Below, piece by piece: positions 45,279 to 55,550 of a stretch of DNA of 56,834 nucleotides. The translations under genes and the position numbers were made by a program. Each line of letters begins with the position of its first letter. The first letter of the stretch is position 1. Origin of the DNA: Methylotenera oryzisoli (GTDB lineage Bacteria; Pseudomonadota; Gammaproteobacteria; Burkholderiales; Methylophilaceae). A model generated the notes under the pieces. It was not told where the DNA came from and did no database searches. It saw only the letters and a list, made by a program, of their open reading frames with translations. The stretch covers positions 1-56,834 of the forward strand of contig CAMDTL010000011.1 in the NCBI GenBank assembly GCA_945907735.1, read 5' to 3'.

Positions 45279-46121
45279 ATGACCGAATTTAGTTTAGTTC
45301 TGATATTTTTAGCAATTGTTGCTATATTTAAAGGCGTGCGCATTGTGCCGCAGGGCGAAGAATGGGTGGTGGAGCGCTTAGGCAAATTCGCAGGCGTTTT
45401 GTCGCCAGGCTTACATGTGATTAACCCGGTTTTTAGCCGCGTCAGCTATAAAGTCACCACCAAAGATATTATCTTAGACGTGCCCGAGCAAGAAGTGATT
45501 ACGCGTGACAACGCAGTGATTTTAGCCAATGCCGTGGCATTTATTAAAGTCTCTAACATTGAGCGCGCTGTGTATGGCATTGAAAATTTCCGCGAAGCGA
45601 TGCGCAATATGGTGCAAACTTCACTCCGGTCTATTATTGGCGGCATGGATTTAAACCAAGCGCTCACCTCACGCGACCGCATTAAAGCAGAGCTTAAATC
45701 CGCTATCGCCGACGAGGCTCTGGATTGGGGCTTAACCGTAAAATCTGTTGAAATTCAAGATATTAAACCTTCAAGCAATATGCAAGATGCGATGGAAAGA
45801 CAAGCCGCTGCCGAGCGTGAGCGCGTTGCCGTGGTGACCGAAGCTGAAGGCGCTAAGCAATCTCTTATTTTGAATGCTGAAGCACGCCTAGAAGCCGCAC
45901 GTAAAGACGCTGAAGCACAAATGATAGCCGCCAAAGCTTCGGCTGAATCGATTAAATTTATCGCAGAGGCAGTCAAAGAAAACAACACCTCTGCCACGTT
46001 TTTGCTGGGTGACCGCTACATTACCGCTTTGCAAAAAATATCCGCCTCTGATAACAGCAAAATTGTGGTGATGCCAGGCGATTTGGTTGGGGCAGTTAAA
46101 AGTTTGATTGGTGGAAAATAG
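45279..46121 (+). CDS. SPFH/Band 7 stomatin-like protein (QmcA-like)
   Basis: Membrane-anchored stomatin-type scaffold of 280 residues. An N-terminal membrane segment (1-18) leads to VPQGEEWVVERLGKF, the SPFH domain (about 25-180) with VPEQEVITRDNA and RSIIGGMDLNQAL, and then an Ala/Glu-rich coiled coil (about 170-235). A GGCAAA...AAGG region provides the ribosome site AAGGAAAGCACC. It partners the NfeD gene just upstream. Confidence 0.95.
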   Translation: MTEFSLVLIFLAIVAIFKGVRIVPQGEEWVVERLGKFAGVLSPGLHVINPVFSRVSYKVTTKDIILDVPEQEVITRDNAVILANAVAFIKVSNIERAVYGIENFREAMRNMVQTSLRSIIGGMDLNQALTSRDRIKAELKSAIADEALDWGLTVKSVEIQDIKPSSNMQDAMERQAAAERERVAVVTEAEGAKQSLILNAEARLEAARKDAEAQMIAAKASAESIKFIAEAVKENNTSATFLLGDRYITALQKISASDNSKIVVMPGDLVGAVKSLIGGK

Positions 46122-46135
46122 CCGCAGCCAATACC

Positions 46136-46879
46136 TTAGCTACACACCGCGCATTTAGGGTCGCGTGTCAGTTTAATGGTGCGCCATTCCATACTTAGTG
46201 CGTCTAGCAACAACAATCTGCCTTGCAAGCTGTCACCAATATGCATGATTAACTTTAACGCCTCTGCCGCTTGCGTAGTGCCTATCATACCCACCAAGGG
46301 CGCAAATACGCCATTCTCAGCGCAGCGCATTTCTTGGTCACTGCCCATATCGGGGAAGAGGCAATGATAGCAGGGGCTATTTTCATGTCTAAAATCAAAC
46401 ACTGTAATTTGCCCTTCAAAATTAACTGCCGCGCCTGAAACTAATGGTTTTTTAAGCTGGAAACACACGCGGTTAAGCGCATAACGCGTGGCAAAATTAT
46501 CACTGCAATCAATCACCACATCAGCCTGCTCAGCTAGTTTTTTAAACTCCGCCTCGGATGATTTTTGTTGAACAGTTTGCACCACCACTTCAGGGTTAAT
46601 TTCGTAAATGGTTTGTTGCGCCGAAACCGCTTTATTAATACCGACGGATTGCGTGGTGTGAATAATTTGCCGCTGCAAATTGGTTAAATCCACATTATCA
46701 AAATCGCAAATCGTTAATTTACCCACGCCAGAAGCCGCACAGTATAAGGCAGCTGGAGATCCCAAACCGCCCGCGCCAACGATTAGCGCATGGCTTTTGG
46801 TGAGCTTTTCTTGACCAGCGTACTCAATCTGCGGTAGTAAAATATGGCGGCTATAACGAAGAAGTTGGTTGTCGTTCAT
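46136..46879 (-). CDS. moeB: MoeB/ThiF-type sulfur-carrier adenylyltransferase
   Basis: E1-like enzyme adenylating the C-terminus of MoaD or ThiS, 247 residues. The ATP loop GAGGLGSPAALY, the Arg-bearing NLQRQIIH, and the D-C-S-D-N-F segment are visible. Two zinc pairs, CYHC and CAVC near the end, are intact. It could serve molybdopterin or thiamine sulfur transfer; the sequence does not separate these. It converges on the SPFH gene. Confidence 0.92.
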   Translation of the reverse strand: MNDNQLLRYSRHILLPQIEYAGQEKLTKSHALIVGAGGLGSPAALYCAASGVGKLTICDFDNVDLTNLQRQIIHTTQSVGINKAVSAQQTIYEINPEVVVQTVQQKSSEAEFKKLAEQADVVIDCSDNFATRYALNRVCFQLKKPLVSGAAVNFEGQITVFDFRHENSPCYHCLFPDMGSDQEMRCAENGVFAPLVGMIGTTQAAEALKLIMHIGDSLQGRLLLLDALSMEWRTIKLTRDPKCAVCS

Positions 46880-46889
46880 TGGAATGATC

Positions 46890-47180
46890 CTAGCGCAGCT
46901 GGCCTACTTGTATCATTGCATTGTAAAGCACAAAAGGTGAAATCCAAGTCACTATATGGTCATACTGGCCATTCGGATCGTTTTCTCTGGAATCATGACT
47001 CACAAAAACCGTATCTACATTTGCTACTGCATTCAGACTCTCTGTTTCATCCGCGCCGCCAATCGCTTGTGAGCTAGTTGCACCCAGTGAGTAAATCACT
47101 GACGCCGCATTATTAATTAAATTTATCGCTGCTGAACAGTTTGCCACAGTAGATGTATTACAGACTCTTAATATTAGGCG
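46890..47180 (-). pseudogene. C-terminal remnant of a type IV pilin-like protein
   Basis: In one minus-strand frame from the TAG at 47181-47183, it reads LRVCNTST, then AASVIYSLGATSS, VFVSHDSREND, and IVTWISPFVLYN, stopping at 46890. This order, ending WISPxxLxxxMxxxGxL, is characteristic of pseudopilins in betaproteobacteria. The N-terminal FTLIE helix and prepilin cleavage site are absent. Upstream sequence to 47422 holds only AT-rich DNA. Confidence 0.7.
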
Positions 47181-47422
47181 CTAAATTAGCCACGGCATTT
47201 TTAGTATTGTTGTTAAGAATGGCATGCTCACCCTCAAAGGGTTTTATACTTTGACAGTTATCGCATAATCTAGATTAGATTGCAATACTAACTAATTGAG
47301 CTTTTTTATAAATCCGCCCGTTAATTAATACATGTCTACTGATATTTTTTGTTATCTTGCTTAAGTCTATAACCTGTTAAAATGTTCCAACTAGATATGA
47401 TTCAATTCGTTAAAGCTCCTTT

Positions 47423-49927
47423 ATGACTCCAAAAAAGTGGTGGCACTTCCTCATGCTATTTGTAATTGTTGGCGGGCTCAGCTTGACTGCGCTTACCGCG
47501 CTAGCCATTACACTCATCTATCCCACACTGCCCTCGCTAGAGGCGCTAACTAACTATCAGCCCAAGCTGCCACTGCGTGTATATTCGGCTGATGGCTATT
47601 TAATTAGCGAGTTTGGCGAAGAGCGCCGCGCTTTTGTAAAAATTGAAGATGTGCCAAGAAATCTAAAAGATGCGGTTTTAGCGATAGAAGATAGGCGTTT
47701 TTATCAGCACGGCGGTGTGGATACGACTGGCGTGATGCGCGCCATCAAAAATAATCTCACCGGCAAAAGCCACGAGGGTGCCAGTACCATCACCATGCAG
47801 GTGGCGAAAAACTTTTTTAGCGTGCCAGGCGGAAAACGCAACATGGTGACCAAAGTAAAAGAAGCTTTGCTAGCGATAAAAATTGAAAAGGCGTTAAATA
47901 AAGATCAAATTTTTGAGATTTACCTCAACCAAATATTTTTAGGGCAGCGCTCATACGGCTTTGCTGCTGCCTCGCAAGTCTATTTTGGCAAACCTCTATC
48001 TAAATTAACACTGGCTGAATCTGCCCTATTGGCGGGCCTGCCCAAGGCCCCCACTGGCTACAATCCTCACATTAATCCAAAGCGTGCCATCGGTAGGCAG
48101 CATGAAGTTTTACGTGATATGAAGCGTTATGGCTTCATCGACGAATCTAAGTTTAACGAAGCCATGCAACAGCCCTTAAAATTCAAGTCTTCCAAGTTAT
48201 CTAAAGACTTAGATGCTGATTACGTGGCTGAAATCGTGCGCCAAACCTTGTTCCAGCGCTATCAAGAAGGCATTTATAGCAGCGGTCTTAAAGTCTATAC
48301 CACCATCTATAAGGACAACCAAGAAGCCGCTAACAACGCGGTTTTACAAGGCATTTTGGAGTATCAGCGCCGTCAAGGTTATCAAAAACCTGAGAAAAAT
48401 ATCGATTTAAATCAGCTAAAATCTGCCAATTTAGAAGAAGGCTTGCAAATTGCCTTAAGTGACATTGAGGAATACAGCGGCTTTATGCCTGCAATTGTGA
48501 CTTATGTCTCACCTAAGCTGGTGAAAGTGTTTACCAAAAAAGGTGAGCAACTTGAAATTAGCGCTGTTGGTTTAAGCTTGCTGCAAAAAAACTTGGCCGA
48601 TAAAGATCAGAAAAACCACAAAATTAAAGCGGGCTCTGTGGTGCGCGTAATCAAAAGCCAAGCTATTTGGCACATTGTACAATTGCCGCAAGTGGAATCT
48701 GCGCTTATTGCGCTTAACCCTGAAAATGGCGCTATTACTGCCTTAGTGGGTGGTTTTGATTACAAGAAAAATAAATTTAACCATGTCACCCAAGCCTGGC
48801 GCCAACCTGGTTCCAGCTTTAAACCATTCGTCTATTCGGCCGCATTAGAAAAAGGTGTTACGCCTGCCACTATTGTAGAAGATGAGCCCATCTCGATGTC
48901 TGCAGGCGAAGTAGGTAGCAATAAAATGTGGGAACCCAAAAACTTCGACGGTCGCTATGAAGGTTCGATTCGCCTGAGAACAGCACTAACGAAATCTAAA
49001 AACATGGTGTCCATACGCGTATTAAAAAGTATTGGCACGCGCTACGCGCAAGATTACATCACCAAATTTGGTTTTTCGCACAAAGATCATCCCGCCTATT
49101 TAACCATGGCATTGGGTGCTGGACAGACTACACCATGGGTGATGGCGAGTGGTTACGCAGTGTTTGCCAATGGCGGCTATCGCGTCACGCCGCATATTAT
49201 TAGCAAAATCACCGATAGCAACGGTAAAGTCATTGAAGAGTTGCTCTATCCTCAAGCTGGAAAAGACGCACCGCGCGTGATTGATGGGCGCAATGCATTT
49301 CTGATGACCTCAATGATGCGTGACGTGGTGCAACACGGCACCGCCACTAGAGCCAGAGTGCTTGGCCGACAAGATTTGGCAGGCAAAACTGGCACTACCA
49401 ACAACTTAATAGATGCTTGGTTTGCAGGTTACAACCCCACACAAGTAGCCGTAGCGTGGGTAGGTTACGACCAACCACGCACACTAGGCAAAGATGAAAC
49501 TGGCGGCAAGGCCGCACTACCGATTTGGATTCGTTACATGGAAACCGCCCTGCGTGGCACGCCAGATGTACCCCACACCATGCCAGATGGCGTGATGCAA
49601 CTGAAAATTGATGCGCTGCTAGGCAGCATGATTGGTGAAGATGAAGAGGGCATCTATGAATATTTTTATAATGAAACCCCGCCGCCAGAAGTAGAAACTT
49701 ATATTCCACCTTTAGGGGAGCCAACTGCGGAAGATTTCCCTGCAGCGGCTTTTCCAGACAGTATGCTTGATAACCCGATGCAAGCACCAGCCGCGCAGCC
49801 ACAAAATGACACGTCTATCAATCGCTCGATTGAACATCCGTCTCAGCCAACGAAGCCGGTTGCGCGCAATAACAAGGCTGACAGTGGCGATGCAGCCGCC
49901 CGCATGTTAAACCATTCAGGTTTTTAA
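47423..49927 (+). CDS. mrcA: Penicillin-binding protein 1A
   Basis: Bifunctional peptidoglycan synthase of 834 residues anchored by an N-terminal helix (about 9-32). The glycosyltransferase part has EDRRFYQHGGVD with the catalytic Glu, and GASTITMQVAKNFF. An OB-like ODD region lies between it and the transpeptidase part, which has GSSFKPF (nucleophile Ser), SKNMVS and KTGTTN. The C-tail is Pro/Gln-rich. In related species pilM-Q is divergent from this gene; here only a decayed pilin is found. Confidence 0.97.
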   Translation: MTPKKWWHFLMLFVIVGGLSLTALTALAITLIYPTLPSLEALTNYQPKLPLRVYSADGYLISEFGEERRAFVKIEDVPRNLKDAVLAIEDRRFYQHGGVDTTGVMRAIKNNLTGKSHEGASTITMQVAKNFFSVPGGKRNMVTKVKEALLAIKIEKALNKDQIFEIYLNQIFLGQRSYGFAAASQVYFGKPLSKLTLAESALLAGLPKAPTGYNPHINPKRAIGRQHEVLRDMKRYGFIDESKFNEAMQQPLKFKSSKLSKDLDADYVAEIVRQTLFQRYQEGIYSSGLKVYTTIYKDNQEAANNAVLQGILEYQRRQGYQKPEKNIDLNQLKSANLEEGLQIALSDIEEYSGFMPAIVTYVSPKLVKVFTKKGEQLEISAVGLSLLQKNLADKDQKNHKIKAGSVVRVIKSQAIWHIVQLPQVESALIALNPENGAITALVGGFDYKKNKFNHVTQAWRQPGSSFKPFVYSAALEKGVTPATIVEDEPISMSAGEVGSNKMWEPKNFDGRYEGSIRLRTALTKSKNMVSIRVLKSIGTRYAQDYITKFGFSHKDHPAYLTMALGAGQTTPWVMASGYAVFANGGYRVTPHIISKITDSNGKVIEELLYPQAGKDAPRVIDGRNAFLMTSMMRDVVQHGTATRARVLGRQDLAGKTGTTNNLIDAWFAGYNPTQVAVAWVGYDQPRTLGKDETGGKAALPIWIRYMETALRGTPDVPHTMPDGVMQLKIDALLGSMIGEDEEGIYEYFYNETPPPEVETYIPPLGEPTAEDFPAAAFPDSMLDNPMQAPAAQPQNDTSINRSIEHPSQPTKPVARNNKADSGDAAARMLNHSGF

Positions 49928-49945
49928 ACGTATTTTTTAGCCATT

Positions 49946-50572
49946 ATGGCACGTGAAAATTTAGATCGTATTCGGCAACTCATCACCCAGCAAGCCGCGC
50001 GGATGATGGCGGAAGACGGCATTAACGACTTTGCTTATGCCAAAAAAAAAGCCAGCCGACAATTAGGCGTAAGCGAAAGCAGCGTGCTGCCTACCAATGC
50101 CGAGATTGAAGAAGAAATCAGGCTATATCACAATATTTATAATGCCGATGAACAACCGCAGGAGCTCGCGAAGCTGCGTAAAACTGCGCTGATGACGATG
50201 CAATTGTTTGAGCGCTTTAACCCGCACCTCACTGGCAGCGTATTGGATGGCACCGCAGGTAAGTTCTCACAAACAGAGATTCACTTGTTTGCCGATAGCG
50301 CAAAAGATGTCGAAATATTTTTGCTTAGCCAACAAATTCCATTTGATAGTAGCGAAAAGTCCTATCGAATATCCGACAAACCCAGCAAAGAAAAAGTACG
50401 CAAAACCGTGCCAGTGTTTACACTAGAAACCGAAATTGGCTTACAAAAAATCAGCGTGTTTGATGTGGATGATATGCGCATTACCACCAAGAAAACCAAC
50501 GATGGCAGCAATGCCGAACGTGCAGATATTAGCGATTTACAAGCACTTTGTCGTGTGACCAATACGCTTTAG
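49946..50572 (+). CDS. Conserved hypothetical protein (nucleotidyltransferase-like)
   Basis: Protein of 208 residues that I do not recognise with certainty. The N-terminal half is helical and charged (DRIRQLITQQAARMM, AEIEEEIRLYHNIY), and around residues 85-130 it has ERFNPHLTGSVLDGTAG with a G-S pair, then IHLFADSAKDVEIFL, as in nucleotidyltransferase-like (kinase-type MNT) folds. The C-terminal half is beta-rich. It follows mrcA by 18 bp, so the two are probably cotranscribed. No catalytic residues can be named. Confidence 0.75.
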   Translation: MARENLDRIRQLITQQAARMMAEDGINDFAYAKKKASRQLGVSESSVLPTNAEIEEEIRLYHNIYNADEQPQELAKLRKTALMTMQLFERFNPHLTGSVLDGTAGKFSQTEIHLFADSAKDVEIFLLSQQIPFDSSEKSYRISDKPSKEKVRKTVPVFTLETEIGLQKISVFDVDDMRITTKKTNDGSNAERADISDLQALCRVTNTL

Positions 50573-50783
50573 CGCATATATTCCACGGACAAGACTTACG
50601 GTCTTAAATTCTAAAACGATGCTTTGTAAACGCATTTTCAATAATTAAGCCATAGTTGCAACGGCAACCTTAACTTAAATACTTGCCTATCAATAAAATG
50701 GGAATTAGTTTTTTTATTTTTCAAGACCCATTTCACCATCTATCGCGTATATTGTCTGTCTTTGTTTATTTACCTAATTTCAC

Positions 50784-51317
50784 ATGGCACTCAAATCCAC
50801 CATCTATAAAATCGACCTTAATATTGCAGACATGGATAGGCAATATTACGGCCAGCACAACCTCACCGTAGCTAAGCACCCATCAGAAACTGATGAGCGC
50901 GTCATGGTGCGACTCATTGCATTTACGTTGTATGCTAATGAATCATTAGTGTTTGGCAAAGGTTTGAGCGATGACGAAGAGCCAGACTTATGGCAAAAAG
51001 ATTTAACAGGCGCCATTCAGTTGTGGATAGATGTTGGCTTGCCTACTGAAAAAGACATCCGCAAAGCTTGCGGAAAATCAGCTCAAGTAGTGGTGGTGCT
51101 GTACGGTGGCAGGGTTGCTGAAATGTGGTGGGCAGCCAACAGCAAAGGTTTGTTAAAACTGAACAATTTAACCGTCATCAACCTGCCTGAAACACAAACA
51201 CTGGCTAAACTTGCGGAGCGTGGCTTGAACATAAGCTGTACCGTTCAAGATAGTGAAATATTAGTCAGCCATGATAGTGGTAGCTTTACGATTACACCTG
51301 TGGTTTTAAAAAAGTAA
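50784..51317 (+). CDS. yaeQ: YaeQ family protein
   Basis: Protein of 177 residues with the YaeQ pattern: STIYKIDLNIADMDRQYY, HPSETDERVMVRLIAF, and W.DVGLPTEKDIRKACGK. The family has a PD-(D/E)XK nuclease-like fold and is reported as a suppressor of transcription antitermination defects; no catalytic role is proved. 50573-50783 upstream holds no gene. Confidence 0.94.
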   Translation: MALKSTIYKIDLNIADMDRQYYGQHNLTVAKHPSETDERVMVRLIAFTLYANESLVFGKGLSDDEEPDLWQKDLTGAIQLWIDVGLPTEKDIRKACGKSAQVVVVLYGGRVAEMWWAANSKGLLKLNNLTVINLPETQTLAKLAERGLNISCTVQDSEILVSHDSGSFTITPVVLKK

Positions 51318-51432
51318 GTGCTTACTAACGTTTAAAATACTTATTTTACATGCCCTACAAGCCAATATCCATAAGACCTACAGGGCATATGTTTTGAATG
51401 GCCCAACTGCGTGAGAAAATGCGACTGGAGCT

Positions 51433-51754
51433 TTGTGGCTTACCATGCTCAGAGGCGAAACCGCGAAGAAACAATGGGTTAATTGGGTAAAACTATTCGG
51501 TCAGGAAATTGATGAAAAAGCCAAACTCAACGAGGAACAAAAACAACTCTATCTAAAAGGCTTAATTGACCACATCGAAGCTAGGTTTCTTCCTGATGCT
51601 CGTGAGCACGAATTAACAATTTACTTCAACCATCCGATCGTAGGGGACGGTATCGCGTGGAAAGACCAAAAAAAAGACCTTGGGATACAAAGTTTTGGAA
51701 GGGTCGAAAACAACCAAAATCAGGGTGGAAAAGCGGGACGGAAGGGGAAAGTAA
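51433..51754 (+). pseudogene. C-terminal remnant of a serine recombinase
   Basis: From about 51433 the frame reads AKKQWVNWVKLFGQEIDEK, YLKGLIDHIEARF, and LTIYFNHPIVGDG, the tail of large serine recombinases of phage or element origin. At an A8 tract (51668-51675) the frame breaks; the next frame restores GYKVLEGSKTTKIRVEKRD and stops at 51754. The catalytic serine domain is missing. It abuts the 3' end of glmS (stop 51772). Confidence 0.8.
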
Positions 51755-51771
51755 ATTACCCCCTAGCCAAA

Positions 51772-53616
51772 TTACTCTACAGTCACACTCTTCGCTAAAT
51801 TCCTAGGCTTGTCCACATCCGTACCTTTTAGCAATGCCGCATGGTAAGCCAGCATCTGCACAGGGATGGTATGCAAAATAGGGGAGAGCACGCCGACATG
51901 GCGCGGGGTACGAATCACATGCACGCCTGCGGATTCGGTAAAGTGGCTATCCGCATCGGCAAATACAAACAGCTCGCCGCCGCGGGCTTTGACTTCTTGC
52001 ATGTTGGATTTTACTTTTTCCAGCAAAGCATCATTCGGGGCGATGACAACTACTGGCATATTGTTATCTACCAGCGCCAGTGGGCCATGTTTAAGCTCAC
52101 CTGCAGGGTAGGCTTCTGCATGGATATAAGAAATTTCTTTAAGCTTAAGCGCGCCTTCTAGCGCGATAGGGTAGTGCACGCCACGGCCTAAAAACAGCGC
52201 ATGTTCTTTATCGGCAAAGCGTTTCGCCCATTCGCGAATTTTCGGCTCTAAATTAAGCGCAAATTGTACGCTGCCCGCTAATTGGCGTAATGCGGCCAAG
52301 TGTCCCTGCTCTTGCGTGGGACTTAATAAGCCACGATGTTTGGCCAAGGTGGCGGCCAATGTAAATAAGGCAACCAATTGGGTGGTGAACGCTTTGGTGG
52401 AGGCCACGCCAATTTCCGCGCCAGCGCGGGTGTAGAAAACCAACTGTGAAGCGCGCGGAATCGCACTTTCCTGCACATTACAAATAGCCAAAGTTAAGTG
52501 TTGGCCTAGTGATTTAGCGTGTTTTAGCGCTTCCATGGTATCGAGCGTTTCGCCCGATTGCGAAATGGTGACGATAAGTTGCTTGGGATTTGGCACCGAT
52601 TCGCGATAGCGATATTCACTGGCAATTTCGACATTAGTCGGCAATTTTGCAATGCTTTCTAACCAATATTTAGCGGTAAGCGCGGCGTAATAGCTGGTGC
52701 CTGCAGCCAAAATTAAAATGCTATCAATCTGACTAAACACCTCACTGGCTGCTTTTCCAAACAACTCAGATGAGAACTTGTTATCGTCTATCAACGCTTC
52801 AATGGTATCGGTAAGTGCGCGCGGTTGTTCGTGAATCTCTTTTTGCATAAAGTGCGCGTAAGGACCAAGCTCTAAACTGGCAAGCGACACATCGCTCATG
52901 TGGATTTTGCGTGTGACTTCTACACTATCATTGCCAAATCCATCACGCCCATAAATAGTCACGCCATCGCGCCGAATATCTGCCACGTCGCCATCTTCTA
53001 AATAAATCACTTTGCAGGTCACTGATAAAACGGCCGAGACATCGGATGCGATAAAATTTTCACCCTCGCCCAAACCCAATAACAACGGGCATCCCAGTCG
53101 CGCCGTGATCATGTGCTCGGGCTCTTTAACCGAAATAACACCTATAGCAAACGCGCCTGTCAGCTCTGCCACTGCTTTTTGCGTGGCTGCAAGTAAGTTT
53201 ACATCTTGATGATAATAGTGAATTAAATGCGCAATCACTTCGGTATCGGTTTGCGATGTAAACTCATAACCAAGTTTTTTTAATCGGTCGCGTTGTTCAT
53301 CGTGGTTTTCGATAATGCCGTTATGCACCACCGCAATTTCACCTTTTGAAACATGCGGATGCGCATTGCTCTCCGTGACGCCACCATGCGTGGCCCAGCG
53401 CGTGTGGCCAATGCCAACCAATCCCGTTAGTTTTGCTTCATTGGCTTTTTCTGTCATCGCCGCGACGCGGCCAACTGCGCGCACACGCTCAATTGTGCCG
53501 CCACTTAAAACCGCCACACCAGCCGAATCATAACCGCGATATTCCAAGCGACTTAAGCCTTCGATTAAGGTTGAAACGACGTTTCTGCTGGCAACCGCGC
53601 CGACTATTCCACACAT
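51772..53616 (-). CDS. glmS: Glucosamine-6-phosphate synthase
   Basis: Makes glucosamine-6-phosphate from fructose-6-phosphate and glutamine, 614 residues. The mature enzyme starts with the nucleophile Cys of MCGIVGAV (start 53616; the 24-codon extension upstream is not family-like). Glutaminase domain 1-240; two SIS sugar-isomerase domains follow, with [15 protein letters not shown] and [13 protein letters not shown]. The end reads [10 protein letters not shown]. It follows glmU by 5 bp. Confidence 0.98.
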   Translation of the reverse strand: MCGIVGAVASRNVVSTLIEGLSRLEYRGYDSAGVAVLSGGTIERVRAVGRVAAMTEKANEAKLTGLVGIGHTRWATHGGVTESNAHPHVSKGEIAVVHNGIIENHDEQRDRLKKLGYEFTSQTDTEVIAHLIHYYHQDVNLLAATQKAVAELTGAFAIGVISVKEPEHMITARLGCPLLLGLGEGENFIASDVSAVLSVTCKVIYLEDGDVADIRRDGVTIYGRDGFGNDSVEVTRKIHMSDVSLASLELGPYAHFMQKEIHEQPRALTDTIEALIDDNKFSSELFGKAASEVFSQIDSILILAAGTSYYAALTAKYWLESIAKLPTNVEIASEYRYRESVPNPKQLIVTISQSGETLDTMEALKHAKSLGQHLTLAICNVQESAIPRASQLVFYTRAGAEIGVASTKAFTTQLVALFTLAATLAKHRGLLSPTQEQGHLAALRQLAGSVQFALNLEPKIREWAKRFADKEHALFLGRGVHYPIALEGALKLKEISYIHAEAYPAGELKHGPLALVDNNMPVVVIAPNDALLEKVKSNMQEVKARGGELFVFADADSHFTESAGVHVIRTPRHVGVLSPILHTIPVQMLAYHAALLKGTDVDKPRNLAKSVTVE

Positions 53617-53621
53617 ATTGT

Positions 53622-55001
53622 TTAGTCTTTCTTCTGCTTCACAGGTCGCTTCCAACCTTTTATCGTTTTTTGTTCTTTGGCACGGCAAAAAGTGAGCGCA
53701 TCTGCTGGCGCATCGCGCGTAATAGTTGAGCCTGCGGCAATCGTCGCGCCTTTGCCTATGGTAACTGGCGCGATTAATTGTGTATCGGAGCCAATAAATA
53801 CTTCGTCTTCAATTACCGTGGTAAATTTATTGGCCCCATCATAGTTGCAGGTAATCGTGCCCGCACCAATATTCACATTTTTGCCAACAACCGTATCGCC
53901 CACATAACTTAAGTGATTGATTTTACTGCCAATATCCACTTGTGCATTTTTAAGCTCTACGAAGTTACCGATATGCGTCTCTGCTGCTAGTCTGGTACTT
54001 GGGCGTAGGCGTGCATAAGGGCCAATGCGGCAATTTTCGCCAATTTTGGTATCGTCAATATGCGTAAATGGCAGGATTTGCGTGCCTGCGGCAATGACGG
54101 CATTTTTAATCACGCAGTTTGCGGCAATTTTTACCTTATCGCCCAGCGTGACATCGCCCTCAAACACGCAGTTCACGTCGATTTCAACCTCACGACCACA
54201 AACGAGACTGCCTCTCACGTCTAAGCGGGCAGGATCTTTTAACGTAACGCCTTGTTGCAGTAACTTATTTGCAATGCGTGTTTGATATACACGCTCAATT
54301 TGAGCCAAATCTGACTTGGAATTAATGCCCGTTACCGACCATTCATCTGTGCTGCTTTCGGCCACCACTGCAATATTCTGCCGTACCGCCAACGCCACGA
54401 TATCGGTTAAATAATATTCGCCTTGCACATTGTTGTTAGTGAGCTGAGATAACCAACTTATTAACTGCTGGTTGGGCATGGCCATAATGCCAGTATTGAC
54501 CTCGTTAATCGCGCGCTGCACTTCGGTTGCATCTTTGTGCTCAACGATGCTGACAACATTGCCCGTAGAGGTGCGAATAATGCGGCCATAGCCAGTGGGG
54601 TCGGCTTTGTTAAATGACAAAATAGCCAGTTGATTAGTGGCTTGTGCTATCAGATTTTTACAAACTTCAACATTCACCAAAGGCACATCGCCCAATAAAA
54701 TCAAGGTGTTCGCATCAGCATCTAAATGCGGCGCAGCTTGTTGCACGGCGTGGCCTGTGCCATGTTGCTCAGCTTGATTGACCCAAGTAATAGCTGCGTG
54801 TGCAAAAGCCTCGCGCACAATTTCGCCACCAAAACCGTAAACAACGATAATTTTTTGCGGATTTAGCGCTTTTGCACAAGCAATCACATGCGCCAAAATT
54901 GGCTTGCCCGCAAGCTCGTGCAACACTTTTGGTGTATTGGAATGCATGCGCGTGCCTTTGCCAGCAGCGAGTATGACGACATTGAGATGATTGGTTTCCA
55001 T
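53622..55001 (-). CDS. glmU: Bifunctional UDP-N-acetylglucosamine pyrophosphorylase / acetyltransferase
   Basis: Makes UDP-GlcNAc for peptidoglycan and LPS, 459 residues from METNHLNVV (55001). The N-terminal uridylyltransferase has [11 protein letters not shown]; the C-terminal left-handed beta-helix consists of hexapeptide repeats (about 250-440) with [10 protein letters not shown] and the catalytic His in LSYVGDT...[13 protein letters not shown]. It lies after atpC behind a terminator and heads the glmU-glmS unit. Confidence 0.98.
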   Translation of the reverse strand: METNHLNVVILAAGKGTRMHSNTPKVLHELAGKPILAHVIACAKALNPQKIIVVYGFGGEIVREAFAHAAITWVNQAEQHGTGHAVQQAAPHLDADANTLILLGDVPLVNVEVCKNLIAQATNQLAILSFNKADPTGYGRIIRTSTGNVVSIVEHKDATEVQRAINEVNTGIMAMPNQQLISWLSQLTNNNVQGEYYLTDIVALAVRQNIAVVAESSTDEWSVTGINSKSDLAQIERVYQTRIANKLLQQGVTLKDPARLDVRGSLVCGREVEIDVNCVFEGDVTLGDKVKIAANCVIKNAVIAAGTQILPFTHIDDTKIGENCRIGPYARLRPSTRLAAETHIGNFVELKNAQVDIGSKINHLSYVGDTVVGKNVNIGAGTITCNYDGANKFTTVIEDEVFIGSDTQLIAPVTIGKGATIAAGSTITRDAPADALTFCRAKEQKTIKGWKRPVKQKKD

Positions 55002-55053
55002 GTTAAACCAGTAAATAAATAACACTATTGTAAAGTATAAAGATGACTCAAAC

Positions 55054-55081
55054 AAAAAAGGCAGCCTAAGCTGCCTTTTTT
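55054..55081. terminator. Terminator of the atp operon
   Basis: Stem GGCAGC-CTAA-GCTGCC (55060-55075) flanked by six A and six T. On the minus strand it ends the atpC transcript, separating it from glmU; it works in both directions. Confidence 0.92.
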
Positions 55082-55092
55082 AACGTATAAAC

Positions 55093-55518
55093 TTAATGCG
55101 TTGGTTTGCGTAAACGTTGAATCGCTTGAATTTGTGCCGCAGCATCGGCCAATTCGGCTTGCGCTTTAGCGTAATCCATATCGCTGGTGCGATTTTTAAT
55201 TACTTCTTCAGCCGCTGATTTGGCTGCAATCGCTTTGGCTTCATCTAAATCTTGGCCGCGAATCGCAGTATCTGCCAACACCGTAATCACGCCTGGCTGT
55301 ACTTCTAAAATACCACCTGAGACAAAAATTAAAGTCTCTTCAGCTGCGCTTGCTTGTTTGATACGTAATGCACCTGCTTTGATGGTGGTAATCATCGGCG
55401 CATGATTGGGGTAAATACCTACTTCACCCGCACTGGCAGGCGCAACCACAAACTCAGCTTCACCTGAGAAGATGCTTGCTTCTGCGCTGACCACATCAAT
55501 ATGAACTGTATTTGCCAT
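55093..55518 (-). CDS. atpC: ATP synthase F1 epsilon subunit
   Basis: Central-stalk subunit of 141 residues: N-terminal beta-sandwich ([22 protein letters not shown]), with [14 protein letters not shown], and a C-terminal helical hairpin (about 90-135) able to inhibit ATPase. Two adjacent ATGs (55521 and 55518) both suit the AAGGAT ribosome site; the second is the usual family start. It lies 30 bp after atpD and closes the atp operon. Confidence 0.97.
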   Translation of the reverse strand: MANTVHIDVVSAEASIFSGEAEFVVAPASAGEVGIYPNHAPMITTIKAGALRIKQASAAEETLIFVSGGILEVQPGVITVLADTAIRGQDLDEAKAIAAKSAAEEVIKNRTSDMDYAKAQAELADAAAQIQAIQRLRKPTH

Positions 55519-55550
55519 CATTTATCCTTAAACTATTAATTAAACTAAAC

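Noticed and set aside
51433-51771. Tn7 attachment at the 3' end of glmS
   Set aside because: No Tn7 end repeats or tns genes are seen; the remnant is from a serine recombinase.
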